Below, piece after piece: positions 1 to 8,606 of a stretch of 57,881 bases of DNA. The DNA is taken from positions 1 to 57,881 of the forward strand of contig JARYMI010000005.1 in assembly GCA_029907205.1 (NCBI GenBank). Reading direction: 5' to 3'. The first letter of the stretch is position 1; each line of letters opens with the position of its first letter. This stretch comes from Clostridiales bacterium (lineage in GTDB: Bacteria; Acidobacteriota; Aminicenantia; Aminicenantales; UBA8522). The notes below the pieces were generated by a model that saw nothing but the letters and a program-made list of their open reading frames with translations, ran no database searches and was not told the DNA's origin. The translations under genes were made by a program, and so were the position numbers.

Positions 1-218
1 ATTGGATGGGCCATGCCGATGTCAATACCACGCACGCTTATGTGGAAATCGACATGAAAATGAAGCGCAAAGCCCTTGACGCCTGTCAACCACCTCAGAC
101 TGAGAAGAAACGCCCACGGTGGCTCAACCCTGGTATCCTCGAATGGCTGGATGAGCTCTCAAACAAGGCCGGAATTATGTGCAGTCCAGGAGAACCTGAT
201 TCTGCTAAAATAGCTTAA
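1..218 (+). CDS. Tyrosine recombinase/integrase, C-terminal fragment
   Basis: This is the 3' end of a site-specific tyrosine recombinase gene that enters from outside the window; the frame is open from base 3. The visible residues include WMGHADVNTTHAYVEID. This matches the end of the catalytic domain: the last conserved His of the active site (GH) and, about ten residues later, the nucleophilic Tyr (AYVEID). A charged tail of about 50 residues follows. Only about 71 residues are visible, so the N-terminal DNA-binding domain and the RHR part of the active site cannot be checked. Directly downstream are inverted copies of a TTATGT-type motif, which fits a mobile element boundary. The family is clear; which element it belongs to is not. 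Confidence 0.85.
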   Translation, partial: WMGHADVNTTHAYVEIDMKMKRKALDACQPPQTEKKRPRWLNPGILEWLDELSNKAGIMCSPGEPDSAKIA

Positions 219-252
219 CTTCTGATGACATCTGAGGGAAAAAAGATGCCTA

Positions 253-305
253 CTTCACATAATCAAATGCTTAACATGTCACCCCTTATGTGGAGCTCAA
301 CATAA
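253..305. repeat. Inverted TTATGT/ACATAA motifs downstream of recombinase
   Basis: Three copies of one hexamer lie within 53 bases just after the recombinase gene: ACATAA (257-262), TTATGT (286-291) and ACATAA (300-305). The first two belong to a longer inverted pair, CTTCACATAA (253-262) and TTATGTGGAG (286-295), matching at 9 of 10 positions. Short inverted core sites of this kind are what tyrosine recombinases bind, so this may be the element's end or attachment site. That role is inference; the repeats are seen directly. Confidence 0.45.
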
Positions 306-470
306 AGGATGAAAATTCACCTTATCGCCAAAGGTCTGGATGGCCGCAATGATACCGGGCATAAGGCCGCTTCCGGTGATAGCCTCAAGATGGCGAGGCA
401 GAGAGCGAAGAGCTCAGCGGCAGAGATTTCCTAGCAGTCGGCGGTTGTACTTGAAGAAGATGCAGAGCAT

Positions 471-629
471 CTTGGGCGACAAGGCTTTCTTTTGTGAGAA
501 CATAGGCAGGCGACTCGAGAGTCCTGGTCAGCGAAGGAGGCTGGCCGGTCTCTGTGTGAGCGCCGCAGCACAATTCCCGCAGAACCGGGAGGTGTCAGGA
601 TTATCGGAGTGACACTTTGGACATCTCAC
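471..629 (-). pseudogene. Ser/Thr protein kinase N-terminus with zinc ribbon (remnant)
   Basis: Read on the minus strand from a possible GTG at 629, the sequence encodes CPKCHSDNPDTSRFCGNC, a four-cysteine zinc ribbon. A frame change follows near 565, and then a stretch reading SLTRTLESPAYVLTKESLVA. As I recall them, bacterial protein kinases of Acidobacteria-like organisms often begin with this type of zinc ribbon and linker just before the kinase glycine loop. Here similarity stops where the kinase domain should begin, near 471, and the rest is missing. The gene is therefore frameshifted and truncated. The zinc-ribbon motif is seen directly; the kinase assignment rests on recalled family resemblance. 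Confidence 0.5.
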
Positions 630-650
630 AGCAGCCCTCGACTCTCCTCA

Positions 651-1874
651 TTAGATTGTCAAGGCATCCTTCCAGTTGAAGTGATAAATCCCTTTTTTCA
701 AGACAAAGCTGCTCGGCGCGCGGGCGATGATCCCGGCCGTTCTGAAGGATGATTTCTGGCTGCTCATAATCCGGCTGAGCGGGTCGGCGTGTTTCGGCCA
801 GACCGTCATGGCTCCTTTAATCTCGAAGAGATGGAGCTTTTGCCCAAGTTCGATCACCAGGTCGATCTCCAGGCCGTCGCGGGTCCGTAGATAGTAGAGC
901 GAAGGCAGCTCGCCGGCATGAAGGAATCGCTTGAGGACGTCCGTAACGATCAAGGTCTCGAAAAGGTTGCCGAAGCTCGGGCTGTTGAAAAGGGCTTCCT
1001 GGTCATGGATCCCAAAAAGAAAGGAGGCCAGCGCCGTATCGTTGAAATACAGTTTTGGGCTCTTCACCAGGCGCTTTCCCAAGCTCTGGTAATAGGGATA
1101 GAGCAAATAGACCTGATATCCGGCTTCGAGAACGGAGAGCCATCTCTTTGCCGTCGGCACGCTCACCCCAATGTCTCTTGCCAGGTCGGAGAGGTTGAGG
1201 AGCTGACCGGTGCGGACGGCGCACAGCCGGAGAAACCTTTCAAACTGGCTCAAGTCGCCGATCTGGGTGAGGTTCCGGACGTCCCGTTCCAGGAACGTGG
1301 AAATGTAAGAGCCGCACCAGAGCTGGCGGTCGACCGCTTTCCTAGTGGCGATCTCCGGGTAGTTTCCCCTCAAAAGGACCTCGCCGAGCGGGAGCCTGGA
1401 CGCGGGCTCGGAGGATTCGGGGAGTGCGCGGACCCAGTCCATGGCCCTGAGCGCCGTCTCTCCCCGGCCGACTCTCTCGGCGACAGAGAAAGGGAGGAGC
1501 GTCAAGACGGCAGCCCGGCCCGCCAGGGACTGGCTGATCCCCTGCATCAGCCCGAAATGCTGCGACCCGGTGAACAGCCACTGGCCTGGCTTCCGGTGTT
1601 CGTCGATCCGGGTCTTGATATAAGACAGGAGTTCCGGGGCATACTGGATTTCGTCGATGATGACGGGAGGCTTGTGGCGGGCCAGGAAGGCCAGCGGGTC
1701 CTCCTTGGCCCGGATGCGGACGTCAGGGTCCTCGAGAGTGACGAAGGCATGGGTCGCCCCGTACAGGGTCCTGAGCAGGGTCGTCTTCCCCGATTGGCGC
1801 GGCCCGGTGACGACGATCGCCGGGAAAGTCCGCATCGCCCTGCCGATGGTACGGCCCAGCGTGCGCGGCTTCAT
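651..1874 (-). CDS. AAA ATPase with DUF4143 C-terminal domain
   Basis: A 407-residue protein of the widespread AAA_14/DUF4143 group, probably cytoplasmic. A Walker A motif, GPRQSGKTTLL, lies near residues 24-34, and a Walker B motif, VIIDEIQ, near residues 70-76. The C-terminal third carries the DUF4143 hallmarks: a winged-helix stretch around LNLSDLARDIGVS and, near the end, the nuclease-like strand EIDLVIELG...LFEIK. The biochemical role of this family is not settled; members are often found singly in accessory DNA and have been suspected of defence or toxin-like roles. Length and domain order are normal, so the gene looks intact. It lies between two protein-kinase relics, which suggests it arrived in or replaced a decayed locus. 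Confidence 0.85.
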   Translation of the reverse strand: MKPRTLGRTIGRAMRTFPAIVVTGPRQSGKTTLLRTLYGATHAFVTLEDPDVRIRAKEDPLAFLARHKPPVIIDEIQYAPELLSYIKTRIDEHRKPGQWLFTGSQHFGLMQGISQSLAGRAAVLTLLPFSVAERVGRGETALRAMDWVRALPESSEPASRLPLGEVLLRGNYPEIATRKAVDRQLWCGSYISTFLERDVRNLTQIGDLSQFERFLRLCAVRTGQLLNLSDLARDIGVSVPTAKRWLSVLEAGYQVYLLYPYYQSLGKRLVKSPKLYFNDTALASFLFGIHDQEALFNSPSFGNLFETLIVTDVLKRFLHAGELPSLYYLRTRDGLEIDLVIELGQKLHLFEIKGAMTVWPKHADPLSRIMSSQKSSFRTAGIIARAPSSFVLKKGIYHFNWKDALTI

Positions 1875-2006
1875 AGCTTTTATATAACCCTTAATATTTA
1901 ATATGTCAAGTTAAAATTGAAGGATTATACTAATCGCCTTATCAGCCGAGCCAGGCCAGGCGGGATTGGGCGTCCTCAACCTTGAGAATACAAGGGATCT
2001 GCATCG

Positions 2007-2069
2007 TCATTTCTTCCCGCTCGGTACAAGCCGCTTGAGCTCCTCGAACCAGTTTTGGATGGATAAGAG
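2007..2069 (-). pseudogene. C-terminal scrap of an exported/kinase-type protein
   Basis: The minus strand reads SIQNWFEELKRLVPSGKK followed by TGA at 2009-2007. I recall similar WFEELKRLVP endings at the C-termini of WD40-type Ser/Thr protein kinases in Acidobacteria-like genomes. Nothing upstream in the same frame continues the protein, because an IS91-like relic begins about 50 bases away. The fragment is short and the assignment rests on memory of the family ending, so confidence is low. Confidence 0.3.
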
Positions 2070-2117
2070 TTTTATTTTCGGATGTGCTGTTCACATGAGC
2101 CTCTCCGTGTCGATTTT

Positions 2118-2525
2118 CCCCTGCAACCATCGAAGGGGAGTATAGATGATGGCCCGAAGAGATGTCGAGGACAGTCGCAAATTGCTCATGGGTGGGTAAA
2201 AAGGTTCAGGGACGCTCAAAAGTGCCGGAAATCAACCGGACGTCTGCTCCCCTGTCGAGAGAATCATGAAAAATACTCGCCGACAGCCTCAGCGGCCATC
2301 AAGAATTCCTGATAGACGATATGAGGCGGGCGAGGCCTCGAAGCGACAAAGGTCAGCTTGAGGTGATCGATGATCCTGTCGGCCCTCTCCTTGATAATCG
2401 GCTGGAGGTAGCCATACTCTCTCGAAGCGGCTCTCATAGTCGGCTAGGAAGTGGTCAAAGTAATGAAAGAGCACCTGGTAGAGGACCGTGCGCTCCGGAT
2501 GCTGAGGACGATAGACTCCAGCCAT
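2118..2525 (-). mobile_element. IS91-like transposase relic, copy A
   Basis: The minus strand from ATG at 2525 reads [20 protein letters not shown] and continues to ADYESRFER, the usual start of IS91-family (Y2 rolling-circle) transposases. After a frame change it resumes as a stretch ending KERADRIIDHLKLTFVAS, and then FLMAAEAVGEYFS with a stop at 2264-2266, which is the typical C-terminal end. The whole catalytic middle, with zinc fingers and the HUH and tyrosine motifs, is deleted, so it is inactive. Bases 2118-2200 past the stop resemble DNA beside the relics at 35.5 kb and 53.4 kb, and so probably mark the end of the element. Confidence 0.7.
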
Positions 2526-2582
2526 GACGGGAGAGTGGAAACAGCGGGAGATAACGAAGGTCCGGTTGCGAATAGGGAGGGC

Positions 2583-2636
2583 TTGACATTCGCATACAAT
2601 AATTTAAACTAAAGGTGCCCATAAAAGGGTACCTTT
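2583..2636 (+). promoter_or_regulatory. Promoter and operator palindrome of the AbiE pair
   Basis: A TTGACA -35 box (2583-2588) and a TAAACT -10-like box (2605-2610) are 16 bases apart. Immediately downstream is an inverted repeat, AAAGGTGCCC (2611-2620) and GGGTACCTTT (2627-2636), matching at 9 of 10 positions around a 6-base AT-rich centre. AbiEi antitoxins are known to repress their own operon by binding inverted repeats at the promoter, so this is the likely operator. It overlaps the predicted transcription start, which argues against translation from the GTG at 2615. Confidence 0.6.
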
Positions 2637-2647
2637 GGTTCATAAAT

Positions 2648-3226
2648 ATGGAAAGAGACCGCATTTCAACCCTGCTCCGTTCCCCAAACACGGTCTTTAC
2701 CTTCAAAGAGCTTTCTTTGATTTGGAGCGAAACCGACGCCAAGCTTGCCAAGAAATATGCCTATCGCTATGTGAAAATGGGCAAGCTTTATCCGCTCCGC
2801 AAAGGCATCTATGCCAAGGACAAGAATTACGAAAGGCTGGAACTAGCAACCAAAATTTTCACTCCAGCATATATCAGTCTGGAAACTGTTTTGTCCAAGG
2901 AAAGCATCGTTTTCCAGCATTATGATCAGATCTTTGTTGCGAGTTATTTGACCCGGGAGATTTCTTGCGACGGACAGACCTATGTCTTTCGGCGGATGAA
3001 AAATATTATTCTGACGAACTCGATCGGCATTGAAAAAAAGGACAATTACTCTATCGCCTCAAAAGAACGCGCATTCCTGGATACGATCTATCTGAACAAG
3101 AATTACCATTTTGACAATTTGTCTTCGATAGACTGGGATAAGTGTTTTGAAATGATCCCCATCTATGACAACAAGGCAATGGAGGGAAGGTTGAATTCGT
3201 ATCACAAACTTGCTCAACATGCTTGA
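2648..3226 (+). CDS. abiEi: AbiEi-type antitoxin / transcriptional repressor
   Basis: A 192-residue protein, the antitoxin half of a type IV AbiE toxin-antitoxin pair. The N-terminal ~70 residues, with FTFKELSLIW and YRYVKMGKLYPLRKGIYA, form the winged-helix domain that recognises DNA. The remainder resembles the AbiEi C-terminal fold, including YISLETVLSKESIVFQHY and SIASKERAFLDTIYL. Translation could formally begin 11 codons earlier at a GTG (2615), but that codon lies inside the operator palindrome near the predicted transcription start, so the ATG at 2648 is preferred. No strong ribosome-binding site precedes it. The 3' end overlaps the toxin gene by 8 bases, which indicates coupled translation. 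Base composition is clearly more AT-rich than the surrounding genes, consistent with horizontal transfer. Confidence 0.8.
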   Translation: MERDRISTLLRSPNTVFTFKELSLIWSETDAKLAKKYAYRYVKMGKLYPLRKGIYAKDKNYERLELATKIFTPAYISLETVLSKESIVFQHYDQIFVASYLTREISCDGQTYVFRRMKNIILTNSIGIEKKDNYSIASKERAFLDTIYLNKNYHFDNLSSIDWDKCFEMIPIYDNKAMEGRLNSYHKLAQHA

Positions 3227-3911
3227 TAGAAACGTTCATAAAACAATCCTCCTTCAGATATTGAAAGACATCTATACCGACACTTCCCTGGGTCCGGTTT
3301 TGGGATTCAAGGGCGGCACCGCCGCGAACCTTTTTTACGACCTCGGCCGCTTTTCGGTTGACTTGGATTTGGATTTATTGGAAGACGACAAGCAAGCCTT
3401 TGTTTTTGAAAGAATTGAGAAAATTCTCCGCGGGTACGGAACCATAAAGGAAAAACACAGAAAACGGCACACCCTATTTTTTGTCCTTTCCTATGATGAA
3501 AAAGCGCAGAGCATCAAAGTCGAGATCAATCGAAGAACTTTCGGCTCCCGCTATGAACTGAAAAACTATCTCGGAATCTCCATGCTGGTAATGGTTAGGG
3601 AAGACATGTTCGCCCACAAGCTGGTGGCTTTATTGGAGCGGACAAAAACAGCGAACCGAGACGTTTACGATCTCTGGCATTTCTTGCAAAACCGTTGGCC
3701 GATCAACAAAGAAATCATAGAGAAGCGGACCAAAATGAGCTTCGCAGAGCATTTGAAAAAATGCATCACATTCGTTGAATCACTCAGCGACCGTAATATT
3801 CTCTCCGGCATAGGCGAGCTTTTGGATGAAAAACAAAAAGCTTGGGCCAGGACTCAACTCAGGAAAGATACTATTTTTTTGCTCAAGGTTCGGTTGGAGC
3901 AGGCGAAATAA
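3219..3911 (+). CDS. abiEii: AbiEii/AbiGii-type nucleotidyltransferase toxin
   Basis: A 230-residue protein of the nucleotidyltransferase AbiEii/AbiGii toxin family. The DNA polymerase-beta-like signature is present: FKGGTAANL near residue 30, the paired acidic residues in FSVDLDLDLL, and a third acidic residue in KVEINRR. Further on, MFAHKLVALLER and RDVYDLWHF match the family's second half. These toxins are thought to modify tRNA or use nucleotides as substrates; the exact substrate here is unknown. An alternative TTG start at 3210 would add three residues. It overlaps the antitoxin gene and shares its low-G+C character. The active-site residues look complete, so the toxin is probably functional. 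Confidence 0.85.
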   Translation: MLDRNVHKTILLQILKDIYTDTSLGPVLGFKGGTAANLFYDLGRFSVDLDLDLLEDDKQAFVFERIEKILRGYGTIKEKHRKRHTLFFVLSYDEKAQSIKVEINRRTFGSRYELKNYLGISMLVMVREDMFAHKLVALLERTKTANRDVYDLWHFLQNRWPINKEIIEKRTKMSFAEHLKKCITFVESLSDRNILSGIGELLDEKQKAWARTQLRKDTIFLLKVRLEQAK

Positions 3912-3981
3912 CTGCCTGTCTTTTCAATAAATCTGCCGAAACCGGCCAGGTAGGAGATGGATCATCTTATTACGGCCCGAG

Positions 3982-5901
3982 CTAGTTCTTTGGTTCGACC
4001 GCCTCCACCCTGCCACCGAGGTGCTTGCCCAGGAATTCCTCCATGGCGCGGTAGAAGTCAAACCTGTTTTCCTCGTTCCTGAAGCCGTGGCCTTCGTTAT
4101 CCTTGACCATGTAAACGACTTCGATGCCGCGTTTCTTCAAAGCTTCGACAATCTGGTCTGACTCGGCCTTGTTGACGCGCGGGTCGTTGGCTCCCTGGGC
4201 GACGAGCACGGGGACCTTGATGTTGTCGGCATGGAAGACTGGGGAAACCTTTTCATAGAGCTCCTTATCCTTTTCCGGGTCGCCTATCATCTCGTAGAAC
4301 ATCTGCCGCAGGGGTTCCCAGTACGGCGGAATGGTTTTGATCAAAGTAAAGAGGTTCGATACTCCTACGTAGTCTACGCCGCAGGCGTAGAGGTCGGGGG
4401 TAAAAGCCAGCCCGGCGAGCGTTGCGTACCCTCCGAATGAGCCTCCGTAGATGGCAATCCGCTTGGGGTCAGCGATGCCTTGGTCGATCAGCCACTTGAC
4501 GCCGTCCGTGATATCGTCCTGGATCTTGAGGCCCCACTGCTTAAACCCGGCCTCCCAGAATTTGCGGCCGTAGCCGGTTGAGGTCCGGAAATTGACCTGG
4601 AGCACTGCATAGCCGCGGTTGGCCAGGAATTGGACCTCTGGATTGTATTCCCAGACATCCCTGGCCCAGGGGCCGCCGTGAGGGTTGACGACAACCGGGA
4701 GCTTCTTCGGTTTCAGGCCCTGAGGGAGCGTGAGATAGCCGTGGATGGTCAGGCCGTCCCTGGAGGTGTAGGTGATGGGCTTCATCTCGGCGAGCTCGGC
4801 CTCGACCAGCCAGGGCCCGACATCAGCGAGTTTCCGGAAATCCGAGCTCGTCCGGTCATAATAATAATACGACCCCAGGGTTCTGTCGCCCCCCGCGTAG
4901 ACCAGGGCTTTCGTTTCATCCCGGCTCGTATTGGTCAGGGTCACTTCGTAATCGGGGAGGCGCGATTCGAGTTCCTGCTGAAGCTTGGCCCTCTCGTCGT
5001 CGAAAAAGTGATACTGCCGTTTGTCGGTGTAAAAGGAGACTCCGGTGACGATTTTGCGCTTGTCGGACTTGAGAAGGTTTTCGACATCCACGTCAGGATG
5101 TTCATAAAGAAGAGTCGTTATCTTCTTTTCCCTGACGTCGTATTCATAGATGGCCGTTTTATCGCGGCCGATGTTCGAAGCCACATAGAGATTCTTATTG
5201 TCGTACGCAAAGAACAGGGGCGCGAGCGTCTCCTTGAAGTTCGTCGTCACCAGCACCTGAAAGTCATCCCTTTCGGTGTTCCTGTAGAGGAGGCTCGTGT
5301 TGACGCCATCGGACGTGGTGGCCACGCGGAGCTTTCCGTCATGATCTGTCTCCCAGCCGACGATGTTTCCCGGATTCTGGGCGATCATCTCCATGTTCCC
5401 CGTGAGCACGTTGATCCGGTAGGCGTCGAAAAAGCGCGGGTCCCTCTTGTTCATGCCGGCGAGGACATGGTCATCGTCGTCCTTGAGGTCGTCAATGAGT
5501 TGGACGCGGACTTTCTCAAAGGGGGTCAAGTCCTTTTCCTCTGAGCCGTCGATATTCACAGCGTAAAGCCTGAAGTTCTCGTCTCCGCCCTTGTCCTGGA
5601 CATAGGCGATCCGGCTGTTGCTGGCCCAGAAATAGCCGGCGATATCTCTCTCTGTGGCGCTCGTGATCCGCGTCACCTGGTCCTCTCCGATCTTCTGGAC
5701 ATGGACGTTCAGGCGCGTCTGCCAGGGTTTGAGAAACGCCAGATACTGGCCATCGGGGGAAAGCCGGAACATTGCTGTCTCCGGGTTGCGGAAAAAGTCC
5801 CTCATCGGGATGATCCGCGGCATTTTGTCGCGTGGTGCGCAGGCCGCCAGGATTGCGATCAGAAAGAATCCGATGGCCACGACATGAAACGTCTTTCTCA
5901 T
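3982..5901 (-). CDS. S9 family prolyl oligopeptidase-like lipoprotein
   Basis: A 639-residue exported serine peptidase of the S9 (dipeptidyl peptidase / acylaminoacyl peptidase) type. The N-terminus is a lipoprotein signal with lipobox LAAC near residue 21, so it is probably anchored in a periplasmic membrane leaflet. Residues ~40-380 form a beta-propeller; the alpha/beta-hydrolase domain follows. The catalytic triad is visible: Ser in GGSFGGYAT near 487, Asp in GANDPRV near 571 and His in NEGHGF near 604. The oxyanion motif NPHGGPW is also present. A good ribosome-binding site, AAGGAGG, lies seven bases before the ATG. It stands alone, in convergent orientation to the AbiE pair. Likely role: cleavage of short peptides during protein degradation. 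Confidence 0.9.
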   Translation of the reverse strand: MRKTFHVVAIGFFLIAILAACAPRDKMPRIIPMRDFFRNPETAMFRLSPDGQYLAFLKPWQTRLNVHVQKIGEDQVTRITSATERDIAGYFWASNSRIAYVQDKGGDENFRLYAVNIDGSEEKDLTPFEKVRVQLIDDLKDDDDHVLAGMNKRDPRFFDAYRINVLTGNMEMIAQNPGNIVGWETDHDGKLRVATTSDGVNTSLLYRNTERDDFQVLVTTNFKETLAPLFFAYDNKNLYVASNIGRDKTAIYEYDVREKKITTLLYEHPDVDVENLLKSDKRKIVTGVSFYTDKRQYHFFDDERAKLQQELESRLPDYEVTLTNTSRDETKALVYAGGDRTLGSYYYYDRTSSDFRKLADVGPWLVEAELAEMKPITYTSRDGLTIHGYLTLPQGLKPKKLPVVVNPHGGPWARDVWEYNPEVQFLANRGYAVLQVNFRTSTGYGRKFWEAGFKQWGLKIQDDITDGVKWLIDQGIADPKRIAIYGGSFGGYATLAGLAFTPDLYACGVDYVGVSNLFTLIKTIPPYWEPLRQMFYEMIGDPEKDKELYEKVSPVFHADNIKVPVLVAQGANDPRVNKAESDQIVEALKKRGIEVVYMVKDNEGHGFRNEENRFDFYRAMEEFLGKHLGGRVEAVEPKN

Positions 5902-6178
5902 GGATGACCTCCTTGATGAATTACGCTAAGGGCAAGAGACCGCCTTTCTTCAGCGCTGTCCCCGTGAGCTTTCATGCAAAGACATTGCTTCACATTAAAT
6001 CCTCAGGGATGATGGATCTCACGGCAATCTGCTCTTAGTCAGTAAAATATAGCCGAGGCTGATTGAGAAGTCAAAGTGAAACATGGCTAAAAATGGAAGG
6101 TGAAAGTTAGCGGCTGAAGAGGGAAGCTTCGGCGGGGATTTTGAACGAAATCTCGACAAGCCCGGCGCAGCGGCAAAG

Positions 6179-7834
6179 TCACTCTCCCGAGCGAGCCTTG
6201 AGGTAGTCCTCCCAGACATCATCTCGCACAAAAAGGACGAGCAAGACGTTTGGGCGCAGTTCATAGTATTCCGATCGGTATATGTTATTTAGAAAGGGTT
6301 CAAGCTGCAAAGCTTCCTCGGCCGAGGCGATGACGAGCGCAGGCCTGTCAGAAAGCGTGACTTCTCCTGCCTTTTGCCAGTAACCCACGCGCTCGAACTT
6401 CCTTAGAGACCAGGGGATGGGCCAGGTTTCGTAGGGGCCGGCGACCACCTTGATCAGCATTTTCCTGCCATCCGGCTGTGCAGAGGCGATAAATTCGACG
6501 CGCTCGACAAGCTTCATGTAACCTAAACTTGTCTGGGCGTAAACATAAGGATTTCGGGGGTCAGCAGGGAAGACGAAGTTGGCGCGGTAGCTCTGCCAGC
6601 CTAAGTGGAAAAACCCGGCTGTTAGAAGAACAAGAGCGACAGGGCGGCATCCGACTTTCCGGCATACGCCAAAAACTGCCGCCGCTCCGGCTCCGGCAAG
6701 GAGAATAATTCCAAGATGGAAGGAGAGAAGGTTCCAGGGCGTCTTGTACGGGATTAAAGAGAACAGGGCCGTTGCAATGACCGTGTAAAAGAAAATGAAC
6801 TTAAGGAAGGAGCGGTCAGGATGGGAGCTCCGCCTTGGCCTGAAAGCGGTGGCGCTCCCTGCCAGGGCCAGGGCCAGAAGGAAAGCCTCGCTCCAGAGCG
6901 GTCCTCCCTTTTGCCTGGAAAAAGCGAGCGTCTTGAGATAATAGGGCCAGGGCTGAATGTGGAAGGTGCTTTCTGCGGCCCGAACAAAATAGATCTTAAA
7001 GGAGAGAACAGAATCGATTACCCCTTTTAGGTTTTGAAAAAAGGACGAAAAAAGAAGGAAAACGACAAGGAGCGCTGCGCTGACGGCGAAAGCCAGATGG
7101 GAAAGACGAGGTCGATTTTCTTGCTTTCCTCGGTTTTCTTTTTCTGGCTCTAACTTGGAGATTTTTTCTTTTCGCCCCCAGTGATCAGGGTTATCGCTTT
7201 TCACTTCTCTATTTTTTCCCCCCCCGCTTCTCCTCTTTTTTTTCTTATATATTGCCGTTAGAAAAAACGCCGTTGCCGCAGAAGCGAAGGCGATGACCGA
7301 GGTTTCTTTGGTCGTATACATCATCCCGGCGAAAAACCCGGCGGCGAGCGCCCAGCCGGCAGATGGCCGGAGGACGTACCGCCAGAGCGAAGCGAGAAAC
7401 CCCGCCAGGAAAAAAACCAGGATCGTCTCCTGGATGTAGAAACGGCTGAAATAAACCATGGCCGGCGACAGCGCCAACCCAAGCACGCTGAATAGAATAG
7501 CTGGACGGCCGAGCGACGGCAAAAACAGAAGGAAAAGAAGCATGGCGCCGAGGCCGAAACATGCAGGCACTAAGCGCAGCGTTGTCTCGCTCTGCAAAGC
7601 CAGGGTCCCGCCTGCCAGGAGGCGGGCAAAAGGCCAGGTCAGATAATACAGGCTGGGGCCATGATGATCTGTCCTATCGTAACGGTATTCTCCCTGCTCG
7701 AGGAGAGCGCCGAATTTAAGGGCCTGGTTGGCTTCGTCGTGGTGCATGGGCCTGAGCTCGAGAGCAGTTACCCGGAAAAGAAACCCGGCCACAAAAACGA
7801 GCGAGAAAAGCCAGAAAAAGGCCTTTTTGGTCAT
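6179..7834 (-). CDS. GT39-like polytopic membrane glycosyltransferase (TIGR03663-type)
   Basis: A 551-residue integral membrane protein with about ten hydrophobic segments. The N-terminal loop LRPMHHDEANQALKFGALL carries the acidic residues typical of GT-C (dolichyl-phosphate-mannose mannosyltransferase-like) enzymes. DRTDHHGPSLYYLTWPFA matches the TIGR03663 / Agl23-like subgroup, often described as flippase-associated. It would transfer a sugar from a lipid carrier on the outer face of the membrane. A low-complexity basic stretch (KKKKRRSGGGKN) marks a cytoplasmic loop. Its ATG overlaps the stop of the discoidin-like gene by four bases, so the two are cotranslated. Substrate and acceptor cannot be read from the sequence. 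Confidence 0.75.
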   Translation of the reverse strand: MTKKAFFWLFSLVFVAGFLFRVTALELRPMHHDEANQALKFGALLEQGEYRYDRTDHHGPSLYYLTWPFARLLAGGTLALQSETTLRLVPACFGLGAMLLFLLFLPSLGRPAILFSVLGLALSPAMVYFSRFYIQETILVFFLAGFLASLWRYVLRPSAGWALAAGFFAGMMYTTKETSVIAFASAATAFFLTAIYKKKKRRSGGGKNREVKSDNPDHWGRKEKISKLEPEKENRGKQENRPRLSHLAFAVSAALLVVFLLFSSFFQNLKGVIDSVLSFKIYFVRAAESTFHIQPWPYYLKTLAFSRQKGGPLWSEAFLLALALAGSATAFRPRRSSHPDRSFLKFIFFYTVIATALFSLIPYKTPWNLLSFHLGIILLAGAGAAAVFGVCRKVGCRPVALVLLTAGFFHLGWQSYRANFVFPADPRNPYVYAQTSLGYMKLVERVEFIASAQPDGRKMLIKVVAGPYETWPIPWSLRKFERVGYWQKAGEVTLSDRPALVIASAEEALQLEPFLNNIYRSEYYELRPNVLLVLFVRDDVWEDYLKARSGE

Positions 7835-8517
7835 CTCGACGGAGCGCCGTAAACCTCCACCTCGACGTAGTGGTTCATGTCGTTGGCTGTGTTCCCGTTT
7901 GACCAGAGCCGGATGTACCGGGCCCTGACTCCTTTCGGGTCGACAAGCTTTCCCTCATATGTCTCGATGTATTCTTTATCCCGGCCGACGCCCATGCCTG
8001 AGCTGTTGTCGTGATCGTTGTTGAACACAGTGACCACGCCGCTGATAAAGTCTTTATCATCGGAGGCCAGGACGACGATGTCGCGGTAGACGCGGGCCTG
8101 GGTGTGGTAATGCCAGATAAGGATGGCATGGAGGGGATAAGAATCCTTGAGGTCGATCTGAACAAACTGCTTCCCGGGGCCGAGCTCAACGAAATACCCG
8201 TCTTCCCCTGATTTTTCACCGTCAGTGACAAAGGAGATCTCTCCGATGACCGGCTGCATGTCGCTCGAGGAAACAGGCTTATTCAGGCTGAGGAGCTTTG
8301 TCCCGGCAGGGACAAAAAAAGGCCCTCTGGGTTTGCCGGTGATCCTTTCCAGGTTTGCGCTCTGGATATTCCGGGGCGTGCCGATGAACATCGGCTTGGG
8401 AAGCTGGAGCCTGAGTTCTTCTTTCCCCTGGTCTTGAACGACAGAGGAAGAAGGGATCACGGCCACGCTGATCAGAACAAACGCAAGCCCGATGACCGGC
8501 GCGATTTTACTTCTCAT
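7831..8517 (-). CDS. Secreted discoidin (F5/8 type C)-like protein
   Basis: A 228-residue secreted protein. The start at 8517 is chosen because AAAGGAG lies just upstream of it; an in-frame ATG 21 codons earlier has no such site. A signal peptide (residues 1-25, IGLAFVLISVAVIPSS) is followed by a single beta-rich domain. Its features recall the galactose-binding/discoidin fold: GPGKQFVQIDLKDSYPLHAI, then VVLASDDKDF, and at the end ARYIRLWSNG...YVEVEVYG. Such domains bind sugars or surfaces. No catalytic motif is seen. The stop overlaps the start of the membrane glycosyltransferase gene. It follows apbE after 89 bases and may belong to the same transcript. Function unknown beyond probable carbohydrate binding. 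Confidence 0.65.
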   Translation of the reverse strand: MRSKIAPVIGLAFVLISVAVIPSSSVVQDQGKEELRLQLPKPMFIGTPRNIQSANLERITGKPRGPFFVPAGTKLLSLNKPVSSSDMQPVIGEISFVTDGEKSGEDGYFVELGPGKQFVQIDLKDSYPLHAILIWHYHTQARVYRDIVVLASDDKDFISGVVTVFNNDHDNSSGMGVGRDKEYIETYEGKLVDPKGVRARYIRLWSNGNTANDMNHYVEVEVYGAPSR

Positions 8518-8606
8518 CTTTGGCTCCTTTCTCATGAGTCCTGAATGGGTGATGTCGGATTGCCTCTTTCCCATTTTCACTTCCGATGGGGAAAAGACAG
8601 AAAAAA

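Noticed and set aside
340..612. Possible 90-residue plus-strand gene
   Set aside because: It covers the zinc-ribbon kinase relic on the other strand, and its own translation is Arg/Ser-rich without a ribosome-binding site.
918..1901. Long plus-strand frame of 327 residues opposite the AAA ATPase gene
   Set aside because: Low-complexity, charged composition with no family resemblance; it is the antisense of a clear Walker A/B ATPase.
4630..5544. Plus-strand frame of 304 residues inside the S9 peptidase gene
   Set aside because: It is antisense to the beta-propeller, whose repeats and triad are intact.
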